From Rikenellaceae bacterium (GTDB lineage Bacteria > Bacteroidota > Bacteroidia > Bacteroidales > UBA932): DNA of 11,656 nt. The stretch is from NCBI GenBank assembly GCA_900769905.1, contig CAAGIL010000099.1, positions 1-11,656 on the forward strand. The letters are read 5' to 3'. Made by a program: the position numbers and the translations under genes. Within the stretch, counting starts at the first letter, position 1; the number at the start of each line of letters is the position of its first letter. Positions 1 to 6,048 of the stretch are shown here, in pieces. Under the pieces are notes generated by a model. It searched no databases and was not told the origin of the DNA. It worked only from the letters and a program-made list of their open reading frames with translations.

Positions 1-72
1 CCTGGCATCCATCTGCACCGCACTTGCCGCCAATACGGCAAAAGCCGCAATCATTGAATACAATCTTTTCAT
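1..72 (-). CDS. N-terminal fragment of an exported protein (runs off the left edge)
   Basis: Only 24 codons are visible, starting at an ATG at 70-72. They encode a classical signal peptide: a Lys-Arg n-region (MKRLYSM), a hydrophobic Ala/Val/Leu core, and a possible AxA-like cleavage area near residues 16-22. No lipobox cysteine is seen. The protein should therefore be exported to the periplasm or outer membrane, but the mature part lies outside the window and its function cannot be told. A consensus Bacteroidota promoter at 200-231 and a leader of about 120 bases with a strong inverted repeat precede it. It is thus probably transcribed on its own, separately from the regulator genes upstream on the same strand. 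Confidence 0.7.
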   Translation of the reverse strand, partial: MKRLYSMIAAFAVLAASAVQMDAR

Positions 73-110
73 AATACAATACAACAATATTCGTTTTAAA
101 TTCCCTTTTA

Positions 111-182
111 AATACACTATTAAGAATGTCAGCACACACAAGACAACAAAAGAATCAGCCCTTCATATCTTAATAGTGTATT
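111..182. repeat. Perfect 15-bp inverted repeat in the leader of the exported protein gene
   Basis: The left arm at 111-125 (AATACACTATTAAGA) is perfectly complementary to the right arm at 168-182, with 42 bases between. Pairing can extend a few bases inward if one base is bulged. It lies wholly downstream of the predicted transcription start (about 193) and upstream of the ATG at 72, so it would form a long AT-rich hairpin in the mRNA leader. No run of T follows it, so it is not a typical terminator. It could be an RNA control element, a protein-binding site, or recombination half-sites. Confidence 0.65.
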
Positions 183-199
183 AGTTTAATATGACACTA

Positions 200-231
200 C
201 AAATATAGACAGTCCTTTTCAGATATGCAAA
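200..231 (-). promoter_or_regulatory. Bacteroidota-type promoter for the gene at 1-72
   Basis: On the minus strand a TTTG (-33 element, 228-231) is followed after 20 bases by TATATTTG (-7 element, 200-207). This matches the Bacteroidota primary sigma factor consensus TTTG-N19-21-TAnnTTTG exactly. The expected start of transcription is near 193, giving a leader of about 120 bases that includes the inverted repeat at 111-182. The -33 element lies in the partial outermost unit of the tandem repeat that begins at the WYL gene's 3' end. Confidence 0.75.
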
Positions 232-358
232 TATTTTTTCGGATTTTTGGAAAAAAATCTTTCAGCGTGATTGAAATACTATTTCGGATTGTTGGAGAAA
301 TTCTTTCAGTTTGATCTGAATACTATTTCAGATTGTTTGGAAAAATTTTTTGCCGTAC
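220..358. repeat. 44-45 bp tandem repeat spanning the stop codon of the WYL regulator
   Basis: Units begin with TTTC(G/A)GATT at 237, 282 and 326, a spacing of 45 and 44 bases. A partial unit (220-236) lies before the first. Units share a core of TTTCGGATT, TTGGA and TTTCAG, then a TGAA-TACTA segment, and are roughly 80% identical by eye. The unit at 326 covers the last codons and the stop of the WYL gene, so on the minus strand the array looks like repeated copies of the gene's tail running into the intergenic space. The unit spacing is not a multiple of three throughout, and the copies beyond the stop are not a continuous reading frame. Confidence 0.65.
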
Positions 359-1230
359 TCTTTAAGGAAAGTCTTAAGTTCCTCACCGACAATTATTTCC
401 ACCTCGCCCATAAGCCCGGACACGAAGCGGCCCACTCCGTTCATGCTGAATACTTCCGTGTCCAGTATCCAGTTCTGCCCCTCCTTGCTGAGGAACTTGC
501 CGGCAAGCGGATACTCCTCGACAAGCAGGTTCTTCGCCATAAAACTGAGCTTCAGCTTCACCCGGTAAGGCACATCTCCGCTCATACGGAAGATGTCCGT
601 GCCCGACTTCTTGTGGCAGGCTGAGGAGGTCCACTCCCCGCCCCGCAGGAGAACTTCCCCTATTCGGGCTATCTTGAAGGTTTTGTTCCTGCCGTCTTCA
701 AGGTCGTAGCCCCACACGTCGATATAATCTGTCGTGAAGGCGAAAGGTTCGATGAACCTGTCCCTGATAGTGTGCGAATTGCCTGATTCGTAGTCCTTCA
801 GCACCACTTTCAAATGCCCGTCAATGGCTTCTCCCAAAGCCTGGACGTGGGCCGCGTTGCTCCTGGAATCCACATAATCCGCAATCGAAGTGGACTTGTA
901 GATGGCTGACAGTTTCTGCTTCAGATTGGATTTCAGGGAGTTGGTGGGTGTGAGGCCATCGATGAGGGAATTTACCAGATACGCCTCCTCTTCGGAGAAA
1001 TAGATCAGCCTGTCCAGGTCCACGGTGTCCTTCGGGAGGCTGCCCAGTTTGTAGCAGTCCCCGTGGAGTTTGGCCACGGCAAAGCCGGCAGCCTTGAAAG
1101 TGTCTATGTAGCGGTAGATTGTGCGCACCGACATTCCAAGCTTGTTGCTGAGTTCCGGGACGGAATAGTTGACATTTCCGGAAAGGAGCTTCATCAGACG
1201 AAGCATCCTCTCCATTTTAGGTTGATCCAT
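328..1230 (-). CDS. WYL-domain transcriptional regulator
   Basis: This 300-residue protein has the layout of the YafY/PafC-like regulators. A winged helix-turn-helix of the HTH_11/DeoR type covers about residues 6-62, with the recognition helix around MSVRTIYRYIDTF at 33-45. A WYL sensor domain covers about 138-195, where DVWGYD and the KTFKIARI strand stand at the usual WYL and R-x-F-x-L-x-R-I positions. A WCX-like C-terminal region follows. The WYL triad itself is degenerate. Such proteins bind DNA and respond to a ligand, often nucleotide-like, but the effector here is unknown. The gene follows the tetR-like gene by 14 bases and is probably transcribed with it. The ATG at 1230 is the first in-frame start after that stop. 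The last residues (KKFFQTI) are encoded within a tandem repeat, so the exact C-terminus may be recent. Its target is unknown; the exported gene at 1-72 is one candidate. Confidence 0.85.
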   Translation of the reverse strand: MDQPKMERMLRLMKLLSGNVNYSVPELSNKLGMSVRTIYRYIDTFKAAGFAVAKLHGDCYKLGSLPKDTVDLDRLIYFSEEEAYLVNSLIDGLTPTNSLKSNLKQKLSAIYKSTSIADYVDSRSNAAHVQALGEAIDGHLKVVLKDYESGNSHTIRDRFIEPFAFTTDYIDVWGYDLEDGRNKTFKIARIGEVLLRGGEWTSSACHKKSGTDIFRMSGDVPYRVKLKLSFMAKNLLVEEYPLAGKFLSKEGQNWILDTEVFSMNGVGRFVSGLMGEVEIIVGEELKTFLKEYGKKFFQTI

Positions 1231-1244
1231 AGCTAAACCCTATA

Positions 1245-1865
1245 CTAGAAATCCACGTCCAAAGTTATCTTCTCATCCCCTTCGGTGCGCCTTCTGGGTG
1301 TGATTTTCCCAATATCCCTGCCGGATTTCAGAAAACTCAACACGCTGAGGAACTGGCGGGAGAGCTGGTCGCTGATTTCCTGGTCGCTCAGAGCCTCAGC
1401 TCCCGAGGCATTAAGCAGGGCCAGGCCGCAGGCAAAGGTCCAGGTCTGGGTGAAGAGCATCATTGCCTGCTCTTCATTCAGGCCGTAATCCTTGACAAAG
1501 GCATCCACGCAGGCGCTCGCCTGGGCATCGAGGCCTTCGTGGGCCGCTTCCGGGTTCAGGAAGATTATCTTGAAGAGATTCTGCTCTTCCTGGGCAAAGC
1601 GGACCAGGCGGATTCCGTATTCCTTGAACGCAGGGACATAGTTCAGGGCTCCTTCCTCGTATTTGTTGAAGGCAGCCGCAGCGGCTTTGCGCACGGCGAG
1701 TTTGATCTCGTCGATGTTGTCGAAGGCGGTAAAAATCGGGCTTGTGGAGCAGCCCAACTCACGCGCGAGGTTTCTGGCAGTCAGGGCCGCCTCCCCGCTG
1801 CGGCGCACAAGCTCCAGGCCCGCCGCCACTATGTCTTCCTTTGAATATGATGAAGTCCTTGGCAT
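1245..1865 (-). CDS. TetR/AcrR-family transcriptional repressor
   Basis: The protein is 206 residues, the normal size for TetR-family repressors. The N-terminal helix-turn-helix covers about residues 8-55, with LTARNLARELGCSTSPIFTAF (28-48) as the helix-turn-helix core. The rest is a helical ligand-binding and dimerisation domain with no family-specific signature that I recognise. The C-terminal tail is charged (PRRRTEGDEK). The ATG at 1863-1865 is the first codon after the promoter. A 24-bp palindrome overlapping the predicted transcription start is the obvious operator, which implies autoregulation. The WYL regulator follows after 14 bases, so two different regulators are made from one transcript. 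The effector is unknown; no efflux pump, the usual partner of TetR genes, lies next to it in this window. Confidence 0.85.
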   Translation of the reverse strand: MPRTSSYSKEDIVAAGLELVRRSGEAALTARNLARELGCSTSPIFTAFDNIDEIKLAVRKAAAAAFNKYEEGALNYVPAFKEYGIRLVRFAQEEQNLFKIIFLNPEAAHEGLDAQASACVDAFVKDYGLNEEQAMMLFTQTWTFACGLALLNASGAEALSDQEISDQLSRQFLSVLSFLKSGRDIGKITPRRRTEGDEKITLDVDF

Positions 1866-1873
1866 ATTTCAAT

Positions 1874-1897
1874 AACAACCGTTATATAACATTTGTT
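1874..1897. promoter_or_regulatory. Palindromic operator candidate for the TetR-family repressor
   Basis: A 24-bp palindrome has outer arms AACAA and TTGTT, two unmatched bases on each side, and a perfect 10-bp centre GTTATATAAC; 20 of 24 positions are symmetric. It sits just downstream of the -7 element and covers the expected transcription start (about 1892), 9 bases upstream of the repressor ATG. Size, symmetry and place all fit a TetR-dimer operator that blocks the repressor's own promoter. Confidence 0.7.
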
Positions 1898-1898
1898 G

Positions 1899-1929
1899 CA
1901 AATATAAGGATTTCTTGCATCATTGCAAA
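1899..1929 (-). promoter_or_regulatory. Bacteroidota-type promoter of the tetR-WYL operon
   Basis: On the minus strand TTTG (1926-1929) is followed after 19 bases by TATATTTG (1899-1906), an exact match to the TTTG-N19-21-TAnnTTTG consensus. The predicted start of transcription is about 1892, inside the palindrome at 1874-1897. No similar promoter pointing the other way was found here, so the operator appears to serve only the minus-strand operon. Confidence 0.75.
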
Positions 1930-1985
1930 AATAATGGCAGAAATTTTGACTCGCTTAGCCCGGAGCACCTCACTGGATGCACTCT

Positions 1986-2241
1986 CTGGCTCAAAAAACG
2001 CGTTTTCAATCCTGCAGCCTCTTCAAACATAGCTCTCTGGCTCAAAATCAACATTTTCAATCCCAAATACTCCTTACATACCCCATTTCAAGGCCTTCCC
2101 GGGATTAAGATCTATCATTTTGATCCCCAGCGCGTTTCCCGATGGCCTCGCGGGCTCATTTTCGGCATTCCTGAGCCCAAATGCCTCTTCCGCACCCCAT
2201 TTTAAGGCCTTTCCGGGATCAAATCTCGGCTATCTGAGCCC
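1986..2241. repeat. Array of five 28-base imperfect palindromes with a 114-bp higher-order period
   Basis: Related units lie at 1986-2012, 2037-2064, 2100-2127, 2151-2178 and 2214-2241. Each begins with C(T/G)GG(C/A)T and ends with (G/A)(A/T)(G/T)CC or a close variant. Each can fold on itself: the fourth has perfect arms GGGCTCA/TGAGCCC, and the third pairs GGGATTAAGAT with an ATTTTGATCCC-like arm imperfectly. Start-to-start distances are 51, 63, 51 and 63, so the true unit is about 114 bp with two palindromes. The two 35-base spacers (2065-2099 and 2179-2213) are about 77% identical and share CCCCATTT and AAGGCCTT. No convincing gene is present, as open frames here lack homology-like character. 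Confidence 0.7.
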
Positions 2242-2295
2242 ACAGCCCCTTCCCGGTGCCGCTTGCTCGGGTTGCAGGTCCGGAGCAGGAGCGCG

Positions 2296-2410
2296 CAGCA
2301 CTCAGTGCTGTCGCAATCAGCGGCAAGCCGCTGCCTCTCCAGCCCTTCGGCTCCGCTTGTCCCTCCGCCATCAGGCGGCCGCGGAGCGAAAGCAGGGTGT
2401 AGCCCGCGGG
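2296..2410. repeat. GC-rich cluster of hairpins after the DUF486 gene
   Basis: Several strong inverted repeats stand in a row: CAGCACT-C-AGTGCTG (2296-2310), CAGCGGC-AA-GCCGCTG (2318-2333), a nested stem with outer arms GCTCCGC (2350-2356) and GCGGAGC (2381-2387) around CCGCC-ATCA-GGCGG (2365-2378), and the palindrome CCCGCGGG (2403-2410). They begin right after the stop of the minus-strand DUF486 gene and could stop or stabilise the gpsA-DUF486 transcript. No U-tract follows any of them, so they are not classical intrinsic terminators. They may belong to a family of mobile palindromic repeats. Between 2242 and 2295 I see nothing definable. Confidence 0.5.
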
Positions 2411-2412
2411 AC

Positions 2413-2781
2413 TTACTTCAGGAACACAAAGAATACTGCTGCCACCAGACAGGCAAAGGCAGCGATGTGATTCCACTGCAGGCCCTGACCCTTGAACAGA
2501 AAGTTGATGATTACGGTAAAGACCACCAGCGAGATAACCTCCTGAATCACTTTCAGTTGCACAAGCGAGAAGGGCCCTCCGTTGATGTTTGAGCCAAGTC
2601 TGTTGGCTGGCACCTGGGCGCAGTATTCGAAGAAAGCCAGGCCCCAGGACAAGAGGATTACCAATATGAGCGGCCAGCCGTCTGAAATCTTCATCTCCTG
2701 AAGTTTCAGATGGCCGTACCAGGCAAAAGTCATGAAGATGTTGGATAAAACCAGCAGAAGTACTGTCCAAACTCCCTGCAT
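2413..2781 (-). CDS. DUF486 family small integral membrane protein
   Basis: The 122-residue protein is almost entirely hydrophobic, with four likely membrane helices: about residues 4-23, 36-54, 71-96 and 103-121. The conserved features NIFMTFAWYGHL near the first helix, and FEYCAQVPANRLG followed by FSLVQLKVIQEVISL in the middle, are those of the DUF486 family (distantly related to drug/metabolite transporters). The length is normal for the family. Its biochemical function is unknown. It starts 32 bases after the gpsA stop, with no promoter motif in between, so it is probably made from the gpsA transcript. A long alternative frame overlapping it (2219-2770) is a shadow. Confidence 0.85.
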   Translation of the reverse strand: MQGVWTVLLLVLSNIFMTFAWYGHLKLQEMKISDGWPLILVILLSWGLAFFEYCAQVPANRLGSNINGGPFSLVQLKVIQEVISLVVFTVIINFLFKGQGLQWNHIAAFACLVAAVFFVFLK

Positions 2782-2813
2782 TTCTAATTCAATTCAGAAG
2801 AAAACGTTGTGAA

Positions 2814-3815
2814 CTACAAGCTTTTCGAGAGGGTGATTATGGCTTTGCGGGCCTTTTCCCCCTCATAGAGTATCCTGTACACCGTCTCCGCTATAGGCAT
2901 TGAGATGTTGTGGCGGGTGCAGATGTGGTGTATGCCGCGGGCCGCATAATAGCCCTCGGCCGTCATCGTCATCTCGTTGAGCGCACTCTTCACGTCGCAG
3001 CCTCTGCCTATGAGCATTCCGAACTGGCGGTTGCGGCTCAGCGAAGAATAGCAGGTGACCAGGAGGTCGCCCAGATACGCGATTTCGCTGGTGTTGCGCT
3101 CATAAGGATAGCTGGTATTGAGGAAATGCCTGAGCTCGCCCGCAGACTTGGAGATGAGCACGGCGAGGAAATTGTCGCCGTATCCCAGCCCGGCGGCGAT
3201 TCCCGATGCGATGGAATAGATGTTTTTCAGGATTCCGGCATACTCCACCCCGTAGATGTCGGTGGACACGCTCACCCTCAGGGTGTTGCTCCTCAGCGCG
3301 GAGGCGATGAACTCGGCATCTTCGGGCGAATTGCACACTGACATTATATAGGAAAGCTTGCCCCGGGACACCTCCTCAGCGTGGGTAGGTCCGGAAATCA
3401 GTCCCAGTTGCTTGAAACTCACGCCGAAATGGTTGTGTATATACTCGAGCACGGTGGTGAACTCGCCCGGCACCACTCCCTTGATGGCCGACACGATGAA
3501 CTTGTCTTCCAGGGACACGCTCAGCGGCTCGAGGGTGGACTGGAGGTAAGCCGACGGGACGCAGAGGATGATGACATCGCTCTTCCCCACCACCTCGTTG
3601 ATATCGGAAGATATGGACAACAGGGACCTGTCAAGTTCCAGGTCGCGCACGTAACGGGGGTTGAAGCCCTCGTTCAACACTCCTTCTATAACCTCCGCGC
3701 TGCGCACGTGCCAGTTCACGGCAATCCCGTTCTGGGTCAGCTTGCCCACGATAGTCGTGGCCCAGCTGCCGTATCCAACCACTGCAAAACGCGAATTCAA
3801 GTCAAGATTGGCCAT
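2814..3815 (-). CDS. gpsA: NAD(P)+-dependent glycerol-3-phosphate dehydrogenase
   Basis: This enzyme interconverts dihydroxyacetone phosphate and sn-glycerol 3-phosphate in the cytoplasm, supplying the backbone for phospholipid synthesis. With the start chosen here it has 333 residues, typical for GpsA. The N-terminal Rossmann fold shows GYGSWAT at 14-20. Family motifs follow: SAIKG (109-113), SGPTHAEEV (141-149), YAGILKNIYSIASGI (192-206) with catalytic Lys197, GDLLVTCYSSLSRNRQFG (249-266), and EGYYAARG (287-294). An in-frame ATG exists 14 codons upstream at 3857, but it lies inside the promoter spacer, upstream of the -7 element. The ATG at 3813-3815 is therefore the true start, and it also gives the usual N-terminus just before the Rossmann strand. 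The DUF486 gene follows in the same direction. Confidence 0.93.
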   Translation of the reverse strand: MANLDLNSRFAVVGYGSWATTIVGKLTQNGIAVNWHVRSAEVIEGVLNEGFNPRYVRDLELDRSLLSISSDINEVVGKSDVIILCVPSAYLQSTLEPLSVSLEDKFIVSAIKGVVPGEFTTVLEYIHNHFGVSFKQLGLISGPTHAEEVSRGKLSYIMSVCNSPEDAEFIASALRSNTLRVSVSTDIYGVEYAGILKNIYSIASGIAAGLGYGDNFLAVLISKSAGELRHFLNTSYPYERNTSEIAYLGDLLVTCYSSLSRNRQFGMLIGRGCDVKSALNEMTMTAEGYYAARGIHHICTRHNISMPIAETVYRILYEGEKARKAIITLSKSL

Positions 3816-3837
3816 TTCACATACTACAATTATGTTA

Positions 3838-3869
3838 CAAAGATACTCCAAATGCAAGACTAATCCAAA
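3838..3869 (-). promoter_or_regulatory. Bacteroidota-type promoter of gpsA
   Basis: On the minus strand TTTG (3866-3869) and TATCTTTG (3838-3845) are separated by 20 bases, an exact consensus match. Transcription would begin near 3831, leaving a leader of about 15 bases before the ATG at 3815. This settles the gpsA start in favour of the downstream ATG. Confidence 0.75.
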
Positions 3870-3913
3870 CCCGGATGCATTCCGCTGCCAATTGACTTGA
3901 ACAAGCTCATCCT

Positions 3914-3945
3914 CTTGTCATTTCCCACGAATTATTTTATATTTG
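3914..3945 (+). promoter_or_regulatory. Bacteroidota-type promoter of the lipoprotein peptidase gene
   Basis: TATATTTG at 3938-3945 is a perfect -7 element. Twenty bases upstream stands CTTG (3914-3917), three of four matches to the -33 TTTG. Transcription would start near 3952, giving a leader of about 65 bases. This promoter is divergent from the gpsA promoter, with about 45 bases between their -33 elements. Confidence 0.6.
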
Positions 3946-4017
3946 CTACTCAAGTTTCGCAAAGCCGAGCAGGATATGCATAGCGCGGAACAATCAATCA
4001 ACGAGTAGCGTAAAATA

Positions 4018-6048
4018 ATGAAGAAGATTATGGGTATCATCGGGGCCGTGTGCGCCCTTTCGGCCTGCTGCGGCGGCAATGAGCAGCAAGAAAAATCAAA
4101 CATCCCCGCAGAGAGCGTGAAAGCTCTTGTCGGTGAAATCTGCGCAACTACCCCGGCAGACAAAGCCCTTCTTGAAAGGGGCATCAGCCAGGCGGCCTTC
4201 CTCTGGAGGGAGGACGACGGCACACCGGAGGAGTTCGCCGAGTTCGTGAAGGAGAACTGCGCCACAACGGCAGAGGCGCGCAAAGAGCTCTACGACAAGC
4301 TCGCCAAGGCGATGGAGACCATCTACGGCGCCTCCAACCAGCTTAGCGTGGATCTCCAGAAACCGACCATACTCGCAGGTCCCGAGCCGGGCAATGTGGA
4401 CTACATCCTCAGCTCTTACGACCCGCTCGCCCACCTCAGCGACGACTTCTTCTCCAACAAGCTGGCCTTCATCACCGTGCTGAACTTCCCGGCATACACC
4501 CTCGCCGAAAAGAACACTCTCGGCAAGGAGTGGAGCCGCCTGGAATGGGCCTACGCGCGTATGGGCGACATATTCACCAGCCGCATCCCGGCCGCCGTAA
4601 ACCAGAAAATCGCCCTCGCCCAGAGCAACGCCGAGAACTACATCGCAAGCTACAACATAATGACGGGCCACCTGCTCGACAGCAACGGGGAGAAGATTTT
4701 CCCCGAGGACCAGGTGCTGCTCTCCCACTGGAACCTTCGCGACGAACTCAAGTCCAACTATGCCGATGTCCCGAACGCATCCCGCAAGCAGGAGCTGATT
4801 TACAAAGTGATGGAAAGGATTGTGAGTCAGGAGATTCCGTCCGCCATAATCAACAACCCCGAATATGACTGGAACCCGTACACAAACCAGTGCTTCAAGG
4901 ACGGCAAGGAAGTGAAGCTCGAGGCTGAAGGCGCTGCGCGTTACGCGAGAATATTGGAGATGTACCACGCCTACCTCGCGGAAGACCCTTACTGCGCACA
5001 GCTCCCGGATGCAATCCTCCGCAACTTCGAGGGCTCGATGGAAGTGCCGGCGGAAGAAATCGAGGCCCTTTTCACCAGGCTGCTCTCCTCTCAGCAGGTA
5101 AAAAAAGTAGCCGCCCTCATCAAGGAGAGGCTGGGCAGGGAGCTTCGCCCTTACGACATCTGGTACGACGGCTTCAAGGGCCGTTCCGACATACCCGAGG
5201 ACAAACTCAGCGAAATCACCCGCAAACGCTACCCTGACCCTGCCGCCTACGAGGCCGATATGCCGCGCATGTTCATGGCGCTTGGCTTCGCCCCTGACTA
5301 TGCAGAATACATAGCCGACAAGATAGCTGTCGAGGGAGCGAGGGGCTCAGGCCACGCGTGGGGCACCATGGGCAAGGGTTACAAGTCCTTCCTGCGCACC
5401 CGCATTTCCCCCGAGGGTATGGACTACAAGGGCTACAACATCGCAGTCCACGAGATGGGCCACAATGTGGAGCAGACCATAGATATGTATGACATAGACT
5501 ATTACACCCTCTCCGGCGTGCCGAACACAGCCTTCACCGAGACCCTCGCCTTTGTATTCCAGAAGCGCGACCTCCAGCTGCTCGGGTTCAAGAGCCAGGT
5601 GGACGACAACACCACCCTCGACATCTTCTGGGGTATGTATGAGATTATGGGCGTGTCACTCGTGGATATGTACACCTGGCGCTGGCTCTACGCCAACCCT
5701 CAGGCCACTGCCGCCGAACTTCGCGACAACTGCCTGCGCATAGCCCGCGAGGTGTGGAACCGCTACTTCGAACCTGTGCTCGGCACCCACGACTCCACCA
5801 TACTCGCCGTATATTCGCATATGGTGAACTCCCCTATGTACCTCCCGAACTACCCGTTCGGCCACATCGTGGAGTATCAGATAGAGGAGCACCTTTCCAA
5901 ACTGCCTGACCCTGAGAAGATTGGTCCGGAAGTGGAACGCATATGGAAAATCGGACGCCTCACCCCTCAGGCCTGGATGAACGAGGCCGTGGGCTCAGAC
6001 GTTTCCATCGACCCTATACTCAACGCAATAGACAGAATCGTGGACTAA
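4018..6048 (+). CDS. Lipoprotein zinc metallopeptidase with an HEMGH site (gluzincin type)
   Basis: The 676-residue protein begins with a signal peptide and lipobox (LSAC, lipidated Cys17), so it should be a membrane-anchored lipoprotein, on the inner or outer membrane. The catalytic zinc site is HEMGH at 478-482. Glu508, in the segment FTETLAF 26 residues after the second His, is the likely third ligand. This places it with the gluzincins, which include the M2, M3 and M49 peptidase families. It is about as long as bacterial M49 (dipeptidyl peptidase III) proteins, but those have HExxxH, so it is not a standard M49 enzyme. A conserved-looking block, ARGSGHAWGTMGKGYK (about 443-458), precedes the zinc site. 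The first 400 residues are helical and have no motif I recognise. It is transcribed alone from its own promoter and converges with the NamZ-type gene, their stop codons overlapping. The substrate is unknown, probably peptides in the periplasm or outside the cell. Confidence 0.8.
   Translation: MKKIMGIIGAVCALSACCGGNEQQEKSNIPAESVKALVGEICATTPADKALLERGISQAAFLWREDDGTPEEFAEFVKENCATTAEARKELYDKLAKAMETIYGASNQLSVDLQKPTILAGPEPGNVDYILSSYDPLAHLSDDFFSNKLAFITVLNFPAYTLAEKNTLGKEWSRLEWAYARMGDIFTSRIPAAVNQKIALAQSNAENYIASYNIMTGHLLDSNGEKIFPEDQVLLSHWNLRDELKSNYADVPNASRKQELIYKVMERIVSQEIPSAIINNPEYDWNPYTNQCFKDGKEVKLEAEGAARYARILEMYHAYLAEDPYCAQLPDAILRNFEGSMEVPAEEIEALFTRLLSSQQVKKVAALIKERLGRELRPYDIWYDGFKGRSDIPEDKLSEITRKRYPDPAAYEADMPRMFMALGFAPDYAEYIADKIAVEGARGSGHAWGTMGKGYKSFLRTRISPEGMDYKGYNIAVHEMGHNVEQTIDMYDIDYYTLSGVPNTAFTETLAFVFQKRDLQLLGFKSQVDDNTTLDIFWGMYEIMGVSLVDMYTWRWLYANPQATAAELRDNCLRIAREVWNRYFEPVLGTHDSTILAVYSHMVNSPMYLPNYPFGHIVEYQIEEHLSKLPDPEKIGPEVERIWKIGRLTPQAWMNEAVGSDVSIDPILNAIDRIVD

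Noticed and set aside
1986..2241. CRISPR array
   Set aside because: The units are imperfect palindromes that differ strongly from one another, and the spacers are themselves repeated with a two-step period. There are no cas genes nearby.
2219..2770. A 183-codon minus-strand frame over the hairpin cluster and the DUF486 gene
   Set aside because: The DUF486 frame is clearly the real one in this stretch. The rest of the long frame reads through palindromic repeats.
3945..4009. 7-bp inverted repeat GCTACTC / GAGTAGC in the leader of the peptidase gene
   Set aside because: Short arms 51 bases apart, one of them straddling the promoter's last base. This is within what chance would give, so it is not listed as a feature.
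4096..4968. A 290-codon minus-strand frame inside the lipoprotein peptidase gene
   Set aside because: Shadow of the peptidase coding frame; composition is artificial (many Val, Glu, Leu, His) and no motif is present.
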